Positions 12,606 through 25,151 of a stretch of DNA of 64,000 bases are shown here, piece by piece (position 1 is the stretch's first letter; the number at the start of each line of letters is the position of its first letter). The position numbers and the translations under genes are program-made. The notes beneath the pieces are model-generated. The model was not told where the DNA came from. It did not search any database and saw only the letters and a list, made by a program, of their open reading frames with translations. This DNA comes from Neurospora intermedia. Taxonomy: Eukaryota > Ascomycota > Sordariomycetes > Sordariales > Sordariaceae. The stretch is from positions 521,001 to 585,000 of the forward strand of contig BTPP01000001.1 of the NCBI GenBank assembly GCA_037102815.1, given 5' to 3'.

Positions 12606-13784
12606 GGTGACATTGTTTGATGGTGGTGGTCGTCGATAGAGGTATGTAGTGGGGAGAGTACTGATTTATTCGGGTGCCGGTGATGGGCACTATTAGAAAT
12701 CAAGACGCCATCGTAGTCCGTCGTTGTTGGTTAATGGTGTACAGTAATACAACTAAGTGGTGTCGGGTGGATATGGATTATGGTTTTGGGCAGAAAAGAA
12801 GAAATGGAAAAGTTGATGGAGAAGATGTCAGTCAGTCTCCAACTCCCTCCTCCGCTCCGGTCTCCAACCGATTGCCTCCAAAAGCCGAACACAAATGGCC
12901 GCTATCGGGCCAATGGGATCCCACTAACCCCATCGCTGTCAACTCCAACTGAATGCCGTCATAACGCCAAGCCTTTTTGGGAATCAACTGTGGTCCAAGC
13001 TCCCTTTATCGCTCTTATCGGACTCTTATTTCCTCCGCATGACTTCCCTTTGGGTCCAGTCTTCCTGCATGACACACGGCGGCAGTGACCGTGGCTGGGC
13101 TGACGACAGCTGAAGCTCAGAACTGAAGTGGAAGGACTTTCGGGGGTCGGGCATCTGTCAACAATCCGACCGACCGACGATACAACATCCGATGTTGCAC
13201 GTTCCTGGATCGATGTCTGTCTGTCTGTCAGAATAGCTTCTCTCTGCCTTGTCCATACCTACCTGCCTATTTTTCACACACAACACGTGTATACACAGAC
13301 TGTTGTATATCAAAACCTACCTCTGCTGCCGCCCAGTGTCTACCATAGTGTTTACTTCCACCTCTCTCTGCCTTGTCTGTTTACCTTGCTGTTGTTTCAC
13401 CTTCATCTCTTCACCATCATAACCATCATTCGTTGGTCCCACTGCTGCTGTTAGTTGGTTGCCTACGTAATCTACCGAGGTACCTATTCGCCTGGTCATC
13501 CCTCCATTGCCTTGTTCGTTATCACCGAACAGGCTGCGACTCAGCCTCCAACAAGCGCCCGCCCGGCACGCGCAGATCGGGTTTCAACACAACCGCAGGC
13601 TACCTTGCCTACCTCGTCCCTCTTTTTCTTCTTGTATAACTGTTACTCGGTCCTTGGTGACACCCAAACACTGTCGTTCCGGCTTACTGCCTTTCAACAT
13701 CGTGGCACATTGTCATTATTCGAATCTCGACGCCGACTACCGATCCCTGGACTTGTCTCCAATCACCACACGGTCACCACCATC
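12606..13784. promoter_or_regulatory. divergent intergenic region between NAD kinase and acyltransferase genes
   Basis: About 1.2 kb upstream of both genes. The half next to the acyltransferase (13,250-13,780) is strongly pyrimidine-rich (CTTCTC, CCTACC runs), as is usual for long fungal 5' leaders. No intervening gene is visible. The acyltransferase frame remains open upstream, but the first in-frame ATG is at 13,785, so that start is the natural choice. Confidence 0.5.
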
Positions 13785-15215
13785 ATGGGTGACCTCCGTC
13801 AGAATGCATCGTACTCGGACATCGCATCCGGCGATGCCTCCACGAACCCCAACCCAGACCAAGCTGGACTGCTCGTACAACCAAACGATGATGCGCCAAG
13901 AACAGTCCAGAATGCGCATCCATCGGGCAAGGAGAAGCATAGCCGCTTGATACAGATTCTTAGGGGTGTTTCGCTGGCCATCTTCTTCACAGCATGTTCT
14001 GTTGGGTATGTCCCCCGTGACGGGCTACTTTGGATGGATCGACATTCATTAGCTAACTGACATGTGATGCAGCATCGTCGCGACCCAGTTCCTCGGCGCA
14101 CCACTGTATTGGATCAATCGCGACCTCTACTACACCTACATGGCCCTTACGAAAGAGTCCTTTGGCCTGACCATCACGACTATGACGCAGTGGTGGGGTC
14201 CCACGACCATTCGCATCAGCGGCGATGGCTCCGTCGCCGGCCAGATCAAAAAGACGCCCGACGGCCGTGTCGAGTTCAACTTTCCCGAGCGCATGGTCAT
14301 GATCGCCAACCACCAGATATACACCGACTGGCTCTACCTCTGGTGGGTAGGCTACGCCAACGCGCCCCGCATGCACGGCTACCTCTACATCATCCTCAAG
14401 GAGTCGCTCAAGTACCTTCCCATTGTGGGCCAAGGCATGATGTTCTATGGGTTCATCTTCATGGCGCGCAAGATGTCGGTCGATCAGCAGCGACTGGCAT
14501 ACAGACTGGGAAAGCTAAAGACCAAACATACGCATGACGGGAAACAGTATCTCAACCCCATGTGGCTCCTGTTGTTCCCCGAGGGAACCAACTGCACGCA
14601 GAACGGAAGGGACAAGTCTAAGAAGTGGGCGGATAAGATGGGAATCAAGGACACGGAGCACGTCCTCTTGCCGCGTAGTACGGGAATGTACTTTTGTCTG
14701 AAGGAGTTGAAGGGCACGGTCGAATATGTCTATGACTGCACTGTTGCCTACGAAGGCGTTCCGTAAGTCATCTCCTTTCCTGTGTTTTTTCATCTTTTTT
14801 TTCTTCTCGTAATTCTCACTAACTCTGCCTACCTACCAGCCGCGGCATGTACGGCGACCAATTCTTCACCCTCTCCTCCACCTACCTGCGCGGCCAACCT
14901 CCCAAATCCGTCAACTTTTACTGGCGCCGATTCGCAGTAGACGACATCCCGCTCGAAAACCAAGAGGAATTCGACGTGTGGCTGCGCGAGCGCTGGTACG
15001 AAAAGGATGCGCTGATGGAGCAGTACCTCACCACCGGTCGCTTCCCGCCTAGTCCGGCAACCAAGGAGGGAGGCCACGAAGGCCATTTGGAGACGGAGGT
15101 GCGCGCAAGACATCCGCTCGAGTTTTTGAAGATTTTCTCCGTGCTAGGCTGGGTGGGTGTGTTGGCGGCTACGGCAGTGAGGACATATGGGAGGGTGGCG
15201 CAATGGACTTTGTGA
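13785..15215 (+). CDS. lysophosphatidic acid/lysophospholipid acyltransferase (PlsC family, CST26/LCLAT-like)
   Basis: Exons 13,785-14,005, 14,073-14,762 and 14,840-15,215 give 428 residues; both introns (67 and 77 nt) are GT..AG and in phase. The product transfers an acyl chain from acyl-CoA to a lysophospholipid in the ER or a related membrane. It has an N-terminal membrane segment after about 60 residues (LRGVSLAIFFTACSVG), the acyltransferase block I NHQIYTDW (H-x4-D catalytic pair), the block II region around KYLPIVGQGMMFYG, and block III LFPEGTN. A C-terminal hydrophobic stretch (FLKIFSVLGWVGVLAATAV) probably anchors the tail. Spacing and the long region after EGTN resemble the yeast Cst26/Psi1 and animal LCLAT1/AGPAT-delta group rather than the short Slc1 type; this subgroup call is inference. 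The hydrophilic first 55 residues are poorly conserved-looking. Confidence 0.9.
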
Positions 15216-18200
15216 GATCCTCAAGGGTGCTCGTTAAAGCCACTGATGATCTGGCGAATATGGCATCAAGCATTCATCTTCTCCGATTACGGATCATGAA
15301 CTGATGATACCCCCACTTTTTGGATTACCTCGGCATAACTGTTTATTGCGAGAAGAAGGAATCCTGTTTTTGGCTGGCGTTTGACATAGTGGACATAGGA
15401 TAAGTTAGGTGTGTCTGGGAGATTTGATGACGGCGCTGGTTTTCTGTTTGGCTTTTTGGAGGGTTTTGCGTACTGCTTTTCATACCCCTTTCTGTTTACA
15501 TGTTTAAACTCTTCATTAGTAGCATTTTTTGGGTGTTGCTGTACCCGAATAAACCATATACCAAACTGATCTTGTGTTTTTTTCCGGAAGGGAGATTTGC
15601 TCCAATCACATACGGTGCGATCATTCAGGGGATAGACGGAGAACAAGGAAAAAACGCCACAGAAGCCTCAGGTGGTCTGATAATCGAAAGGTATGTCTCA
15701 CCTAACCCATCAACCTGCCCAGCCCAGCCTTACGCGATCTTTTGTATGCCGGACAGCGTGGATATTCCCAGCTGACGGCGTATGGACTTACTTGGCATTG
15801 ATCTTGAGCCTCATGGACAAGTTGACATCCGAAAGATGAAGCACATTCATCCACGTCGTCTTTGATGTTATTGGGACCGACTGCCCGCAGCCTGCAACCG
15901 AATGTGCCCTGCACCCCACACATACTTTCTACCCCGCTGCGCATGAAAGGAAGGAAGCAGGCTGTGTAGGCAGAAGTCACGCCTCATGCAAGCAGAAGCA
16001 AAGCCATCACGGCACAGAAGGAGCTGAGGGCATTCCCAAACGATAGGCCGATGGCTGGTTGGGACCCTGGTTGGCGTCCATACGTATAAACCCAGGTTCC
16101 CCGATACTTCAGGCCGTTGGCGCAATCTTCCACTTCTCTTCTCCTCTTCAAGATCAACCGCATCTTCCAACTCTTTGGATATTCCCACCTTTTGTCCTTT
16201 TCACCTATTGACCCCGTTCAGGCATCATGGCTCACTGATACATATGTCCGATTGGGCATGATACCTTTAGTTTTCAATCCATCACCTCCCCTTCTCTGGC
16301 TCCCGCCCTTTATGTACCTATCCCACCCCTGGTCAGCCAGCCAGCCCTATGGAAATCGTGATGGATTGCCGACTGTCTTTATCGCTGAAGAGAACGGGGC
16401 GGGGGTACCCCAGGTCCTTCTTATCTTCCAAATCTGGACAACCAGGTCAACATTTCTCACCTTCAACCTTGATCAATCCCGCGCGGTCTTTCAAAAAAAA
16501 AACCCCCGACAATCACTACCATGTTTGCACACACCGTCAACACCTCCGATTACCGGCATAGGTCCAGATCCCCGTGAGTGGTTCAGTGCATGTGCCCCGG
16601 GACAATGTGGACCGAGAAGTTGTCACGAAGTTTTTTTTTTTTTCAGAGAGGGCAGATGACCATTCCATTTTGTGGTTCTTTTGTGGATGCCGTGTCCAAT
16701 CGGTGTGTCTCCCGAATTTCAAGCCAGGGGTAAAGCTCAACCTGGTTCTCTCATCTCTGAGAAAAAAAAAAGTTCTAGACCGTGGTCTAGGGGGAAGCTA
16801 GGTCTTTCGTTTCTTTATTTCTATTTTTCCAGGGGGAGCTAGCGCAAGGTTTACGAAATCTTTCAAGGGCCGGCCTCAGTCCCCCCACTGTGATTCACCG
16901 CTACGCGCCTACACCATATGGTGCTGCTGGTGTGTCTTGTCTTGTGGCATTTTGCGAACCAAGCAAATGAGTTTTAGTTTGGATGGAAATTCGCAAAAGA
17001 TTGTCGTTGCCGCGAGTCTCAGTTTGGCGCGCTGTGATAGATATTCAGGTACGTAATCATCTGCCGTCGATCAATGCTAGAGGCTTACGTGTTTTGAAGT
17101 TGCTTGGTGATGCTATTCTCGGAGTAGGAAAATCCCGAGCGCCTGCCCGGCGTGCGAGTCATCCAAGCGGAAGAAGGGACGGTGAACCCCATCCATGGGA
17201 GGTGAGGTACCTAGAGGGCATCATGAACAACGTCCCACTCTCACCCACACACAACTCTTTTTTGTCGGTGAGACATCAACCGACTGGTTCCCTTGGGGCC
17301 TCGAACACCCGTCACCCACCTGGAGCAGTTCCTTATTCCTTCCGCTCTTTTCCTATCACGCTTCAAGCGAAGCGGTGATCTTTGTTGTCGTGGCGATCCT
17401 GTCTGCTCAAACTCCCAGTGAGAGCTCAAGAATATGTCTTGTTTGTGCTTTTCTGTAACACCCTATTGACTTGGCCAGTTGACCATCAACAGGAAGGATG
17501 AAACACGCATTGGTTCATCTCATTCATGTTCTTGGCGAAGAATCATCGGGGTAGTCCCCAGGTCTAGCCGAGAAGCAGGTATCTCTAGACATGGGTTCGG
17601 GCCGCTCGTCACCGTCTCCGGTCAAGAAGAGGGCGCTAGTTACTCCTGGAGTCCTGGGGCACAACTTCCCCATCCTTGGCTACCTCTATTCACAGAGACA
17701 GGTCGGAAAAGGTCAACCCCATGGGCATTTGTGCCCAACCGCAATTTTTTTCTTTTCTTCTTCAACGATTCCAAAATTCCTTCGGCATAGAATCTTGCCG
17801 TGCAGTCCCGCCCGCAGTTGGGGGTCTTTCTCGCCTTGCCTCCCGCCTAGACTCTCAACGGCCTGGGTCGAGGTGCCTTGCAGTCCTTGCACTAGCCTTT
17901 CCTGGGGTTGTCATACACAACCTCTGTGCAGTAGCGGTGCCTGAAAATCTTGTTGGTGAACCTGGTCTCGATTCGATGACTCCCGCCACACCCGCTTGCG
18001 GTGAGTGGTAGCTAGTCTAGCCTAGAGGCGTCTGCAGACTTTGTTCATGCGTTCCCCCTTTTGGGGTTTTCTTTTGGGGTTGGGGGTTGTCGGATTGTAT
18101 AAGTCATCAACGTCACGGGGGGTCATATAAAAGGCGGTTGGTAGCGCCATGTCGTACACCACAAACTTTTTTTTCCCTTGAGAGCTTGTTCTTCAGGCTT

Positions 18201-18451
18201 CATCGGGTGTTTCGTCTGCCCTTTTTCCTTCTTTGGTTTTCTTTCACGGGTGTGACCTTTTTCTTTCTGTGTGGTGTGACTCCGTGTTTGATGTCTGTGA
18301 CGTTCATGACCTTCTTCCCTTGACGACACGACTTGACGATAGCCCTCTGAGACTTTTCGGTTTTCGAATATCCTTCCTCAACCACAACGGCCCTCGACAT
18401 ACCATCACCCTCAAAAGCTACGGGTCCTTTCGAACCCGTTAGCTACCCTCC
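15216..18451. other. 3.2 kb intergenic region
   Basis: 3' flank of the acyltransferase and upstream DNA of the MFS gene. Open frames up to 180 codons exist (16,117-16,659), but they are low-complexity and interrupted by homopolymer runs. Long T and A runs lie near 16,492-16,502, 16,630-16,641 and 16,761-16,769. The last 300 bases are pyrimidine-rich, consistent with the leader of the downstream gene. Confidence 0.45.
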
Positions 18452-20731
18452 ATGAACAACACCATGGAGAAGGATATCACAGACGAGATCGTTATGAGCG
18501 ACCCCAGCCCAACATCAACACCAACGCCGACACCACTCGAGAAGAAGAACCCCTTGGAAACAATAACACCAGTCTCGGCCAACAGCAGCCTAACAGCTCT
18601 CGACCGGGGGGTCGAAGGACAATCTGCCGGCGAACCCACGACACTCGTTGTCGCTTTTGCTCCCAATGACCCTGAGAATCCCCATAACTGGTCCAAGGTA
18701 CTTACTCCTCCTCCTCTTCCTTTCCATCCCCTCATGCTCCCGTCTGTCCCTGCCTCCCAGCCCCCCTTCCTCAAGAGTAGTCACTAACAAGACCACCAAA
18801 AAAAAAAAGGCCAAAAAACTCCTCATCATCCTCGCCGCAACCCTGGCGTCGACCAACTCGGGCTTTGGCTCCGCCCTCTGCTCCAACCTCAGCCCGCTTC
18901 TTGCACTCGAATTCAACTTCCCCACGCCTGGTCCCCAAACGATCCTCCCCACCTCGGTCTACCTGATCGGCTTCATCTTTGGTCCGCTCATCTGCGCCCC
19001 CTTGTCGGAAACGTATGGCCGTCGCCCCGTTTTGATAACAGGCTTCTCCATCTTCTTTTTGGCCACACTGGGATGTGCATTGAGCAACTCGTGGGCGCTG
19101 TTTTTGGTGATGAGGCTGATTGCGGGCACGGCGGGCGCGCCGCCCATCAGCGTAGGTGGAGGCGTGGTGTCGGATGTGTTTGCGGATAAGGTTATGCGGG
19201 GGAGGATGATGATGATTTGGAGTGCGAGTTCGTTTGTGGGGCCGTTGGGGGCGCCGATTCTGGGCGGGTTTTTGGGCAGGAGTAAGGGGTGGAGATGGGT
19301 TTTTTGGTGAGTCTTTCTTTTTTCTGTTTACCAGACGGAGAGCGATCTTTTTTCTGTTTACCAGACGGAGAGCGACAAAGAGGAGAGAAGAGAGAGAGAG
19401 GACGACTGCTAACGGGCAGAATAGGTTCGCGTTGATGCTCGCTGGAGTTTCGTTTTGCGCGGTGGCCATGATGCCGGAGACGTTCCATCCTAAACTGCTG
19501 AAGATTAGGGCCGAGAAGCTGAATAAGCAGATGGAAGCTGAAGGCAAGGCAAAGGGGGTGAGGTATGTTGCCCCGGTTACTGGCGGGGGTAATGCCGATG
19601 GAGAGAAGATGGGTGTTTTGAGGCAGCTTGTGAGTTATCCTGCATGCCACCCCTGGTAATTTGACTTGATGAAAAGGTCAAGACTGACAACGGACTGTCG
19701 ACAGAGTATCACGCTCTCGCGACCCATTTTGTTGCTCTGCAACGAGCTTCTCCTCGGCTTGACATGCCTGTACCTGGCTTTCGTCTATGCCGTCTTTTAC
19801 ATGATGCTCAAGATCGGCGGTACCATCTGGAGTGGTACTTACCACTTCTCGCCCGGCATCGCTGGCGTGGCCTTTATGACAATGGGCTTGGGAACCATCC
19901 TTGCTTGCTTCGTCATCATTTGGTACGACTCGTATGGTCCCAAGTTTGCGGCCCGCCGTCCTGCCGATCGCAAGTCCGAATACCTGCGTTTGCCCGTTGC
20001 TTGCGTCGGCGGCCCGATCTTTGTGATCAGTCTGCTCTGGCTGGGCTGGACCAGCAGACAGAGTATCCATTGGGCGGTTCCCCTGGTGGCGACGGTGCCG
20101 TATGGGTTTGCTTACCACATGATCTTTACTGCCATGATCAACGTAGGTTTCCTCCACCCCTTTCTCTCTCTTTCGGCCGCAAAGGATTGTTGTGCTAACA
20201 GAAAGGCAACAGTACGTCACAGACGCCTACTCCCCGCTCAACTTTGCCGCCTCGGCCCTCGCAGCCTGCGGTACCACTCGGTCTATCGCCGGTGCCCTGA
20301 TTCCCCTGGCAATCGATAACATGCTCGCCGCTTTGGGGGTCGCATGGGCCATCACGGTGCTGGCTATCGTCAGCGCCGTTTTGTGTCTGGTGCCATTCGC
20401 CTTCATCATCTATGCGGACGCAATCAGGGCTAGAAGTCCTTGCTCCCGATTGGGTGGTCTGACGGCGGAAGACCTCGGGGCGGATTCGGATGAGGAGGAG
20501 GTCGAGGAGGAGGTTGAGGAGGGAGGCAACAGGGAGGATCTGGAGAAGGGAACTGGAGCTGCGCTTAAGCGGGAGAGGACGCAGAAGTCGCAGAGGACTG
20601 TGAGGAGTCACAGGAGCAGGATGAGCAGGAGGAGTGGAATGAGCAGGAGGAGTGGAAGGAGTATATTGGAGATGAGCGGTGCGAACGAGGTGGGAATGGG
20701 CGAGTTGACGAGGAGTTTGTCTGCTCTTTAA
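18452..20731 (+). CDS. MFS drug:H+ antiporter, DHA1 family (TPO/polyamine-type exporter)
   Basis: Five exons: 18,452-18,697, 18,810-19,306, 19,425-19,629, 19,705-20,142, 20,213-20,731; 634 residues, all junctions in phase with CTAAC-type branch sites. The hydrophilic N-terminus ends in DPENPHNWSK, the NPxNWS signature just before TM1 of fungal DHA1 exporters. Exon 2 carries TM1-6 with the motif-A loop (PLSETYGRRPVL) and the antiporter-type stretch in TM5 (SASSFVGPLGAPILGG). The central loop (about 270-330) is charged; exons 4-5 carry TM7-12. The C-terminus is an unusual tail: an acidic run (DSDEEEVEEEVEE) and a basic Arg/Ser repeat (MSRRSG twice). Expected to sit in the plasma membrane and export toxins, drugs or polyamines using the proton gradient; substrate unknown. 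Intron 2 holds a 30-bp tandem duplication, described separately. Confidence 0.88.
19317..19376 (+). repeat. 30-bp tandem duplication inside an intron
   Basis: Two adjacent 30-base copies (19,317-19,346 and 19,347-19,376), differing only at the last base. Each copy contains a T-rich run followed by TTTACCAG, i.e. a good-looking 3' splice acceptor, inside intron 2 (19,307-19,424) of the DHA1 transporter. Confidence 0.95.
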
Positions 20732-21914
20732 GTAAACGAGGACATGATGGTATACACGCGTGGGTACATGTATGGTTCCGGGAAAAGGACATGGAGTTTT
20801 GGGTGTTTTCATCCCCTTGTCATGGGTTTTGCTGGTTTTATGTCAATTTTTTTTTCTCTAACGTTATGATTATACCTAATGTTTTGTCTTGAAAGAATGA
20901 AGAAGAAGAAGAGAAATGAAAAGAAGAATTGATGTCAACACCACCATAAAAAGTGCCGAAAGCCGCCAAAGTATATGAACAGAAACAAGAGAAATTGTTA
21001 ATTCACGTCCCAGAATTGGCCAATCACATATGACGCCTTCAACCTTATCGGGCATGTGGGGGGGGTTGTTGATGACGAAGGAAGGGAGGGACCGGGGGTG
21101 TTACACGAACATCGGAAGCCCGGCAGGTGGGCACAGGAAATGAGGCCTACGCGGCACTGCTCGGGTGTGATTGTTAGTGCCATCTACAGTGGTACACCAA
21201 GAACAGTAACAGCGAGTACCTACCTGTAGCCAAGCAGTGGTGCAAGTGGAAGAAGTTCTCGTGTTCGTTCTGTGCAGGTGTTTGATGCTCGGGAACCAAT
21301 CAAAACACGACCCGGGACAGCCCATCAATGCCAGCAAAGAATCCGGACATGGCAGAGCCCAGGACAGCCAAGGCGGGCCTGAATTGGCGGGCGGGGCTGA
21401 GCGGGTTTTGTTCGCTCGCTGGAGCTTGGTTCCGACATGCCCGCGCCCTCTCCCGCCCGCCGTGATGGTGGTTCAGGTTCAGGTTCAGGTTCTCGGTTCC
21501 CACGTCAGCTCGGCTCCGCCAATTTGATTGAAATTCATTCTTTTCGGTGTTTTTCGGTTCCTCTTCATCCCTTTCGGACGCGCCTCCCTTTTGTCCTGCC
21601 GCTCCAACTCACCTATCCACCGGTTGTTGATTCCGTCCGTGTTGTCGCAAAATTGTGTACTACGTATGATAGTAACAGCACATTAGCTTGTGCTGTGCTG
21701 GGCTCTGTCATCGTTGTCGCATTACTGTACGGTATAGAGTACCTACCTGGATACTACCGTGTCGTCCCATCCCCAAGAGTTACGAAACACGGACTGCCTC
21801 ATCCAATCTCAACCAACGAACTACTACTGATTTGCGACCGACCGACCGACCGACCATTACGCCACTGTTGCGCAGGGTACAGCGTTTCACACAACAAAAT
21901 CCGAAACACGCGCC
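20732..21914. other. intergenic region with short tandem repeats
   Basis: 3' flank of the DHA1 gene and upstream region of the YTP1-like gene. It includes a GGTTCA hexamer repeated about four times (about 21,473-21,496) and a CGAC tetranucleotide repeat (about 21,837-21,856) near the presumed leader. No gene seen. Confidence 0.5.
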
Positions 21915-23631
21915 ATGACTCTCGGCAACAATCCGGCCGACGGCGGCGGCGGCTGCGGCTGCGGCTCTTCTTCGTCGTCGTTGTCGTTCAAAGTACCTCG
22001 AGTTCCCTCCTCCTACATCACAGCAACGGCAGCTACAGCAGTTCTGGCCGCTGCATTCATCCCGATGGCGTCCGGTCACGACCACCACGAAGATCAGATC
22101 CCCGAGGGCGCGACCATCTCGGTCGAGCCTCTTGATACGACACTATGGCTTCACATCTTTCTGCAGACGTTTGTCTTTGGCATCCTGTTTCCCACGGGCA
22201 TGGTGTTGGGGGTAGGCATTCGAAAATCGCAGGACTGGGTTCAGAACGATGAAAGCTAACGGGGAGACTACCCAAACAGATTGTCAAAAGCCGCTGGCAC
22301 GTCCCTCTCCAAGTCCTCGCGACCGCACTCGCCCTCCTCGGATACGCACTCGGCCACCTGCACAAGGGAAGACAATTCGTCTCCAACAACGTCCACGCCA
22401 GCTTCGCCAACATTTTGTTTCTTATGATGCTCGCCCAGGTCGTCCTCGGCGTCTACCTCAAGCTGCACCTCGAAAAGGGCTTCCAAGGCCGCATCCGCCC
22501 CTTCTTCCGCATCCTCCACAGCATCAACGGCAAGGCTTTTCCCCTCTTCGCGTGGGTCCAGATGGTGTTTGGCGGAATCACCGCTCTCGGCTTCTGCCAG
22601 GGCGACCACCTCGGCCAGTGTCTGGCGCACTTTATCATGGGCAGCGCCTTTATCGCCTACGGCGTCCTCTTGACTATTGTTCTGTTGGTCGGTCAACTGT
22701 GGTTGCGCCGCACAGGCCGCAGCCAGGAATTCTTCGACAGCGCTGTTATTGCCGCCTGGGGGTGCGTCAACACGTTCACTGAACACCGCTGGGGAACAGC
22801 CTGGGTGCGCAACGATTGGCAGCACACTACCATGGGCGTGATCTGGTGGGCTGCTGGTCTGGCAGGTATCTGGCTGAGCAAGAACCGGGACGGCACGCCC
22901 AAGCGCAACTTTATCCCGGGCTTTGTCTTGTTGATGACGGGCTGGGCCATGTCGGCGCACCCGCAGGAACTCATGATTAGCGCCATGACGCACAAGATGT
23001 TTGGGTATAGTCTGATGGGCGCCGGTCTGACGCGCATCATTGAGATTTCGTTTATCCTCAAGGATAAGCCGGCGGTGTCGGACCAGGGATATGAGACGCA
23101 CAGTTTTCAATATGTTCCTGTTTTTGTACGTTTCCCCCTTTACTTTTTTTTTTTTTCCTTACAATGAGGTACTAATGCAAGGCACAGCTCCTCTACGCAT
23201 CCGGCTTCCTCTTCATGAGCGCCACCGAAGAACAAATGGCTCTCGTCGCCGGTTCGGGCATCGACCACGTCGCTTACGTTCTTATCATCTACTCGATGGC
23301 CTTTATTCTTTTCCTCTTTGTTAATATCCTCATCCATCTGTACGACCGCGGTGCCAATGCCGATAGCTTCAACAAGAATACCTCTACGCAGCATGGAAAC
23401 GGCGCGATCCGGCTGAATGGACGGCTTACTACTAGCACCAACACCCAGACTCAGCAGCAGCAGCAGCAGCAGCAGCAGTTGCGTGATGCAGGCGAGTTTG
23501 AGTTGGAGGGGTTGATGAGTGATGATGAGGATGATGATGAGGTTGCGGCGAGGAGGAATCTGTTGAAGAATGAGGGGGAGGGGGTGGGGTTGGGGGTTGC
23601 TAGTCCTGGGACGGCGGCGGCGAGGAGGTAG
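21915..23631 (+). CDS. YTP1-like multi-pass membrane protein (DUF2427 + YTP1 C-terminal domain)
   Basis: Exons 21,915-22,211, 22,280-23,125 and 23,188-23,631; 528 residues, introns of 68 and 62 nt in phase. The first about 50 residues are Gly/Cys/Ser-rich, followed by a hydrophobic segment ending ...IPMASGHDHHED, which could be a signal peptide with a His/Asp-rich mature N-terminus. Then come a DUF2427-like four-helix block with b561-like His residues (GYALGHLHKG, VHASFAN, ILHSINGK) and a YTP1-like block (WGCVNTFTEHRWG, HTTMGVIWW, AMSAHPQE, THKMFGY). Yeast Ytp1 and its fungal relatives are integral membrane proteins of unsettled function; the conserved His residues suggest a haem- or metal-binding redox role (inference). 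The C-terminus has a nine-residue poly-Gln run and an acidic stretch, likely cytosolic and disordered. The His residues and the tail make a transporter less likely. Confidence 0.87.
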
Positions 23632-25056
23632 TGCCCGGTTGGTTGGTTGGGGATAGGAAGACTGGGAAAAGGGGGGATATATATTATAACGGTGGGGGAT
23701 GGTAGGTAATGGAGGATTTTTTTTATACATGTATATGCATTATTACTGGGTTGGCTGGTTGGGATTGGAGTTTAGGTTTTTGTTTGTTTGTTAGTAAGAG
23801 GCGGCATGGCTGGCTTCTTGGAGATTCGGACAAGGTGGTCTGGTTCGGTGTTGTTGAGTATTTCGGGTGTGAAACAAAAATCAAGGTAAAGGGTAATACA
23901 CGATGTTCATCTTGAATTTAGTCCGCATCGTTCCGGGATGGACTTGTTGTGTAAGATGGATGTGCGTGCTACCGACTCGGAATGCAGGTTACGTGTTTCA
24001 CGAGCTTTGTACTTCCATGTTTCTCTACTTGTTGGATTCGGGACAAAAGGCAGGTACACTTGCCTACCTCTATCGAATTATAGGGCTGGATAAGTTCACT
24101 GTATAACAACGCCGACATTGATGGACGTCGGTCGCCCGCCCTGACTGAGTCGGGAGTATATGGCGGATAATCACGGCTTACGTCCAGTACCAGTCTTCAG
24201 ACCGTACGAATAAGACCAGCTATCAGTTCTTCAACTTTACAACTCTAATGATCTAGAGGGATGTCTTTCCATGGATGTTGACAAGGCAATCATACTTGGA
24301 GGTTAGTGTCTTGGTGGAAGGATTTTGGTAGAAGAGAAGCAGTCAGTTAGGTAGTTAGTTAGTGAGTACGTAAATCTGAGAAGGGGGGATGCGAGGGCCG
24401 AGAGTTAAGGGTTAAGGTACAAAGGGGTCTTGATGAAACTCTGCTACGGGCATTTTCTTATTTGTATATAACTATGTACTGCCCGGGCGTAAGGGTAGTG
24501 AGGCTTGAATATGAAGTTGAGTATGTACCTCTAGGAGAGCAGAAGACTAGGTGATTATGGAATAGGAGAGGTAAGTCCAGCGGCAGTTGAATGACCAGTA
24601 TAACATGAATCAGTGTAGCTGAAGTATCGCCAATTCTCGGGATTTTTGAAGCAAAAGCAGTTCCGGTATCGAAACACGGTAACGAAGAGTTGACGCTAGA
24701 ACTCGAGAAGATTTTCAAGTTAATTTGAAGTTGTGTTGTTTGGGTGCTGTATCAGTGTGTCGGTGAATCGGTCAATCGGTGAGTCGGTAGGGTAACCGGC
24801 GCAACACTTCAAGATAGCATGTATTATCTTGGTCGTTCAAATCAGATACCCACAGCAAGCGCTCAGCTCAGTGAACAGTTGCTCTTCCATAACCATGCCG
24901 TTCATATAGCACACGCATTGAGACCATTTATTCAATCAGTATAAGCCCACGTCGACAGGAACAGCGTCCTGCGCACTGAAAGTCTTTTTGGTGTCACTGA
25001 CCAAGAATAGGTATATATGCTAGGTTACATAAGGATTATTTCAACAATGAGCACTA
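23632..25056. other. intergenic region between YTP1-like gene and tRNA-Ser
   Basis: Presumed 3' UTR and spacer. The only structure is a four-copy 8-base repeat, TCGGTGAA-like, at 24,760-24,791. A GGTT-rich stretch lies just after the stop codon. No gene is supported. Confidence 0.5.
24760..24791. repeat. 8-bp microsatellite, four imperfect copies (TCGGTNAN)
   Basis: Copies TCGGTGAA, TCGGTCAA, TCGGTGAG and TCGGTAGG lie back to back about 265 bases upstream of the tRNA-Ser gene. Function unknown, if any. Confidence 0.8.
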
Positions 25057-25151
25057 GTCGCTTTGGCGGAGTGGTTAACGCGCTGCCCTGCTATTATGTA
25101 ATACGCTAGGCAGTTCTTTCGAGAGCGCATGTTCGAATCATGCAGGCGACG
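25057..25151 (+). tRNA. tRNA-Ser(GCT), intron-containing
   Basis: The cloverleaf can be folded by eye: acceptor GTCGCTT with AGGCGAC; D arm GGCGGAGTGGTTAACGC (box A-like); anticodon stem CTGCC/GGCAG with anticodon GCT at 25,090-25,092; a 14-nt intron at 25,094-25,107 directly after base 37; a long variable arm (TTCTTTCGAGAG) typical of tRNA-Ser; T arm GCATG-TTCGAAT-CATGC (box B); G discriminator, as expected for Ser. A T-rich pol III terminator follows (T7 within 25,164-25,170, longer T run at 25,178-25,184). It decodes AGC/AGU. Confidence 0.93.

Noticed and set aside
16117-16659. 180-codon plus-strand open frame
   Set aside because: Low complexity, interrupted by homopolymer runs (A11, T12), no domain and no supporting splice or promoter signals.
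18771-19547. 258-codon minus-strand frame opposite the DHA1 transporter
   Set aside because: Antisense shadow crossing two confirmed introns; Arg/His-rich low-quality translation.
21473-21496. TTCAGG hexamer repeat as an interstitial telomere tract
   Set aside because: The fungal telomere unit is TTAGGG; this hexamer differs and has only about four copies.
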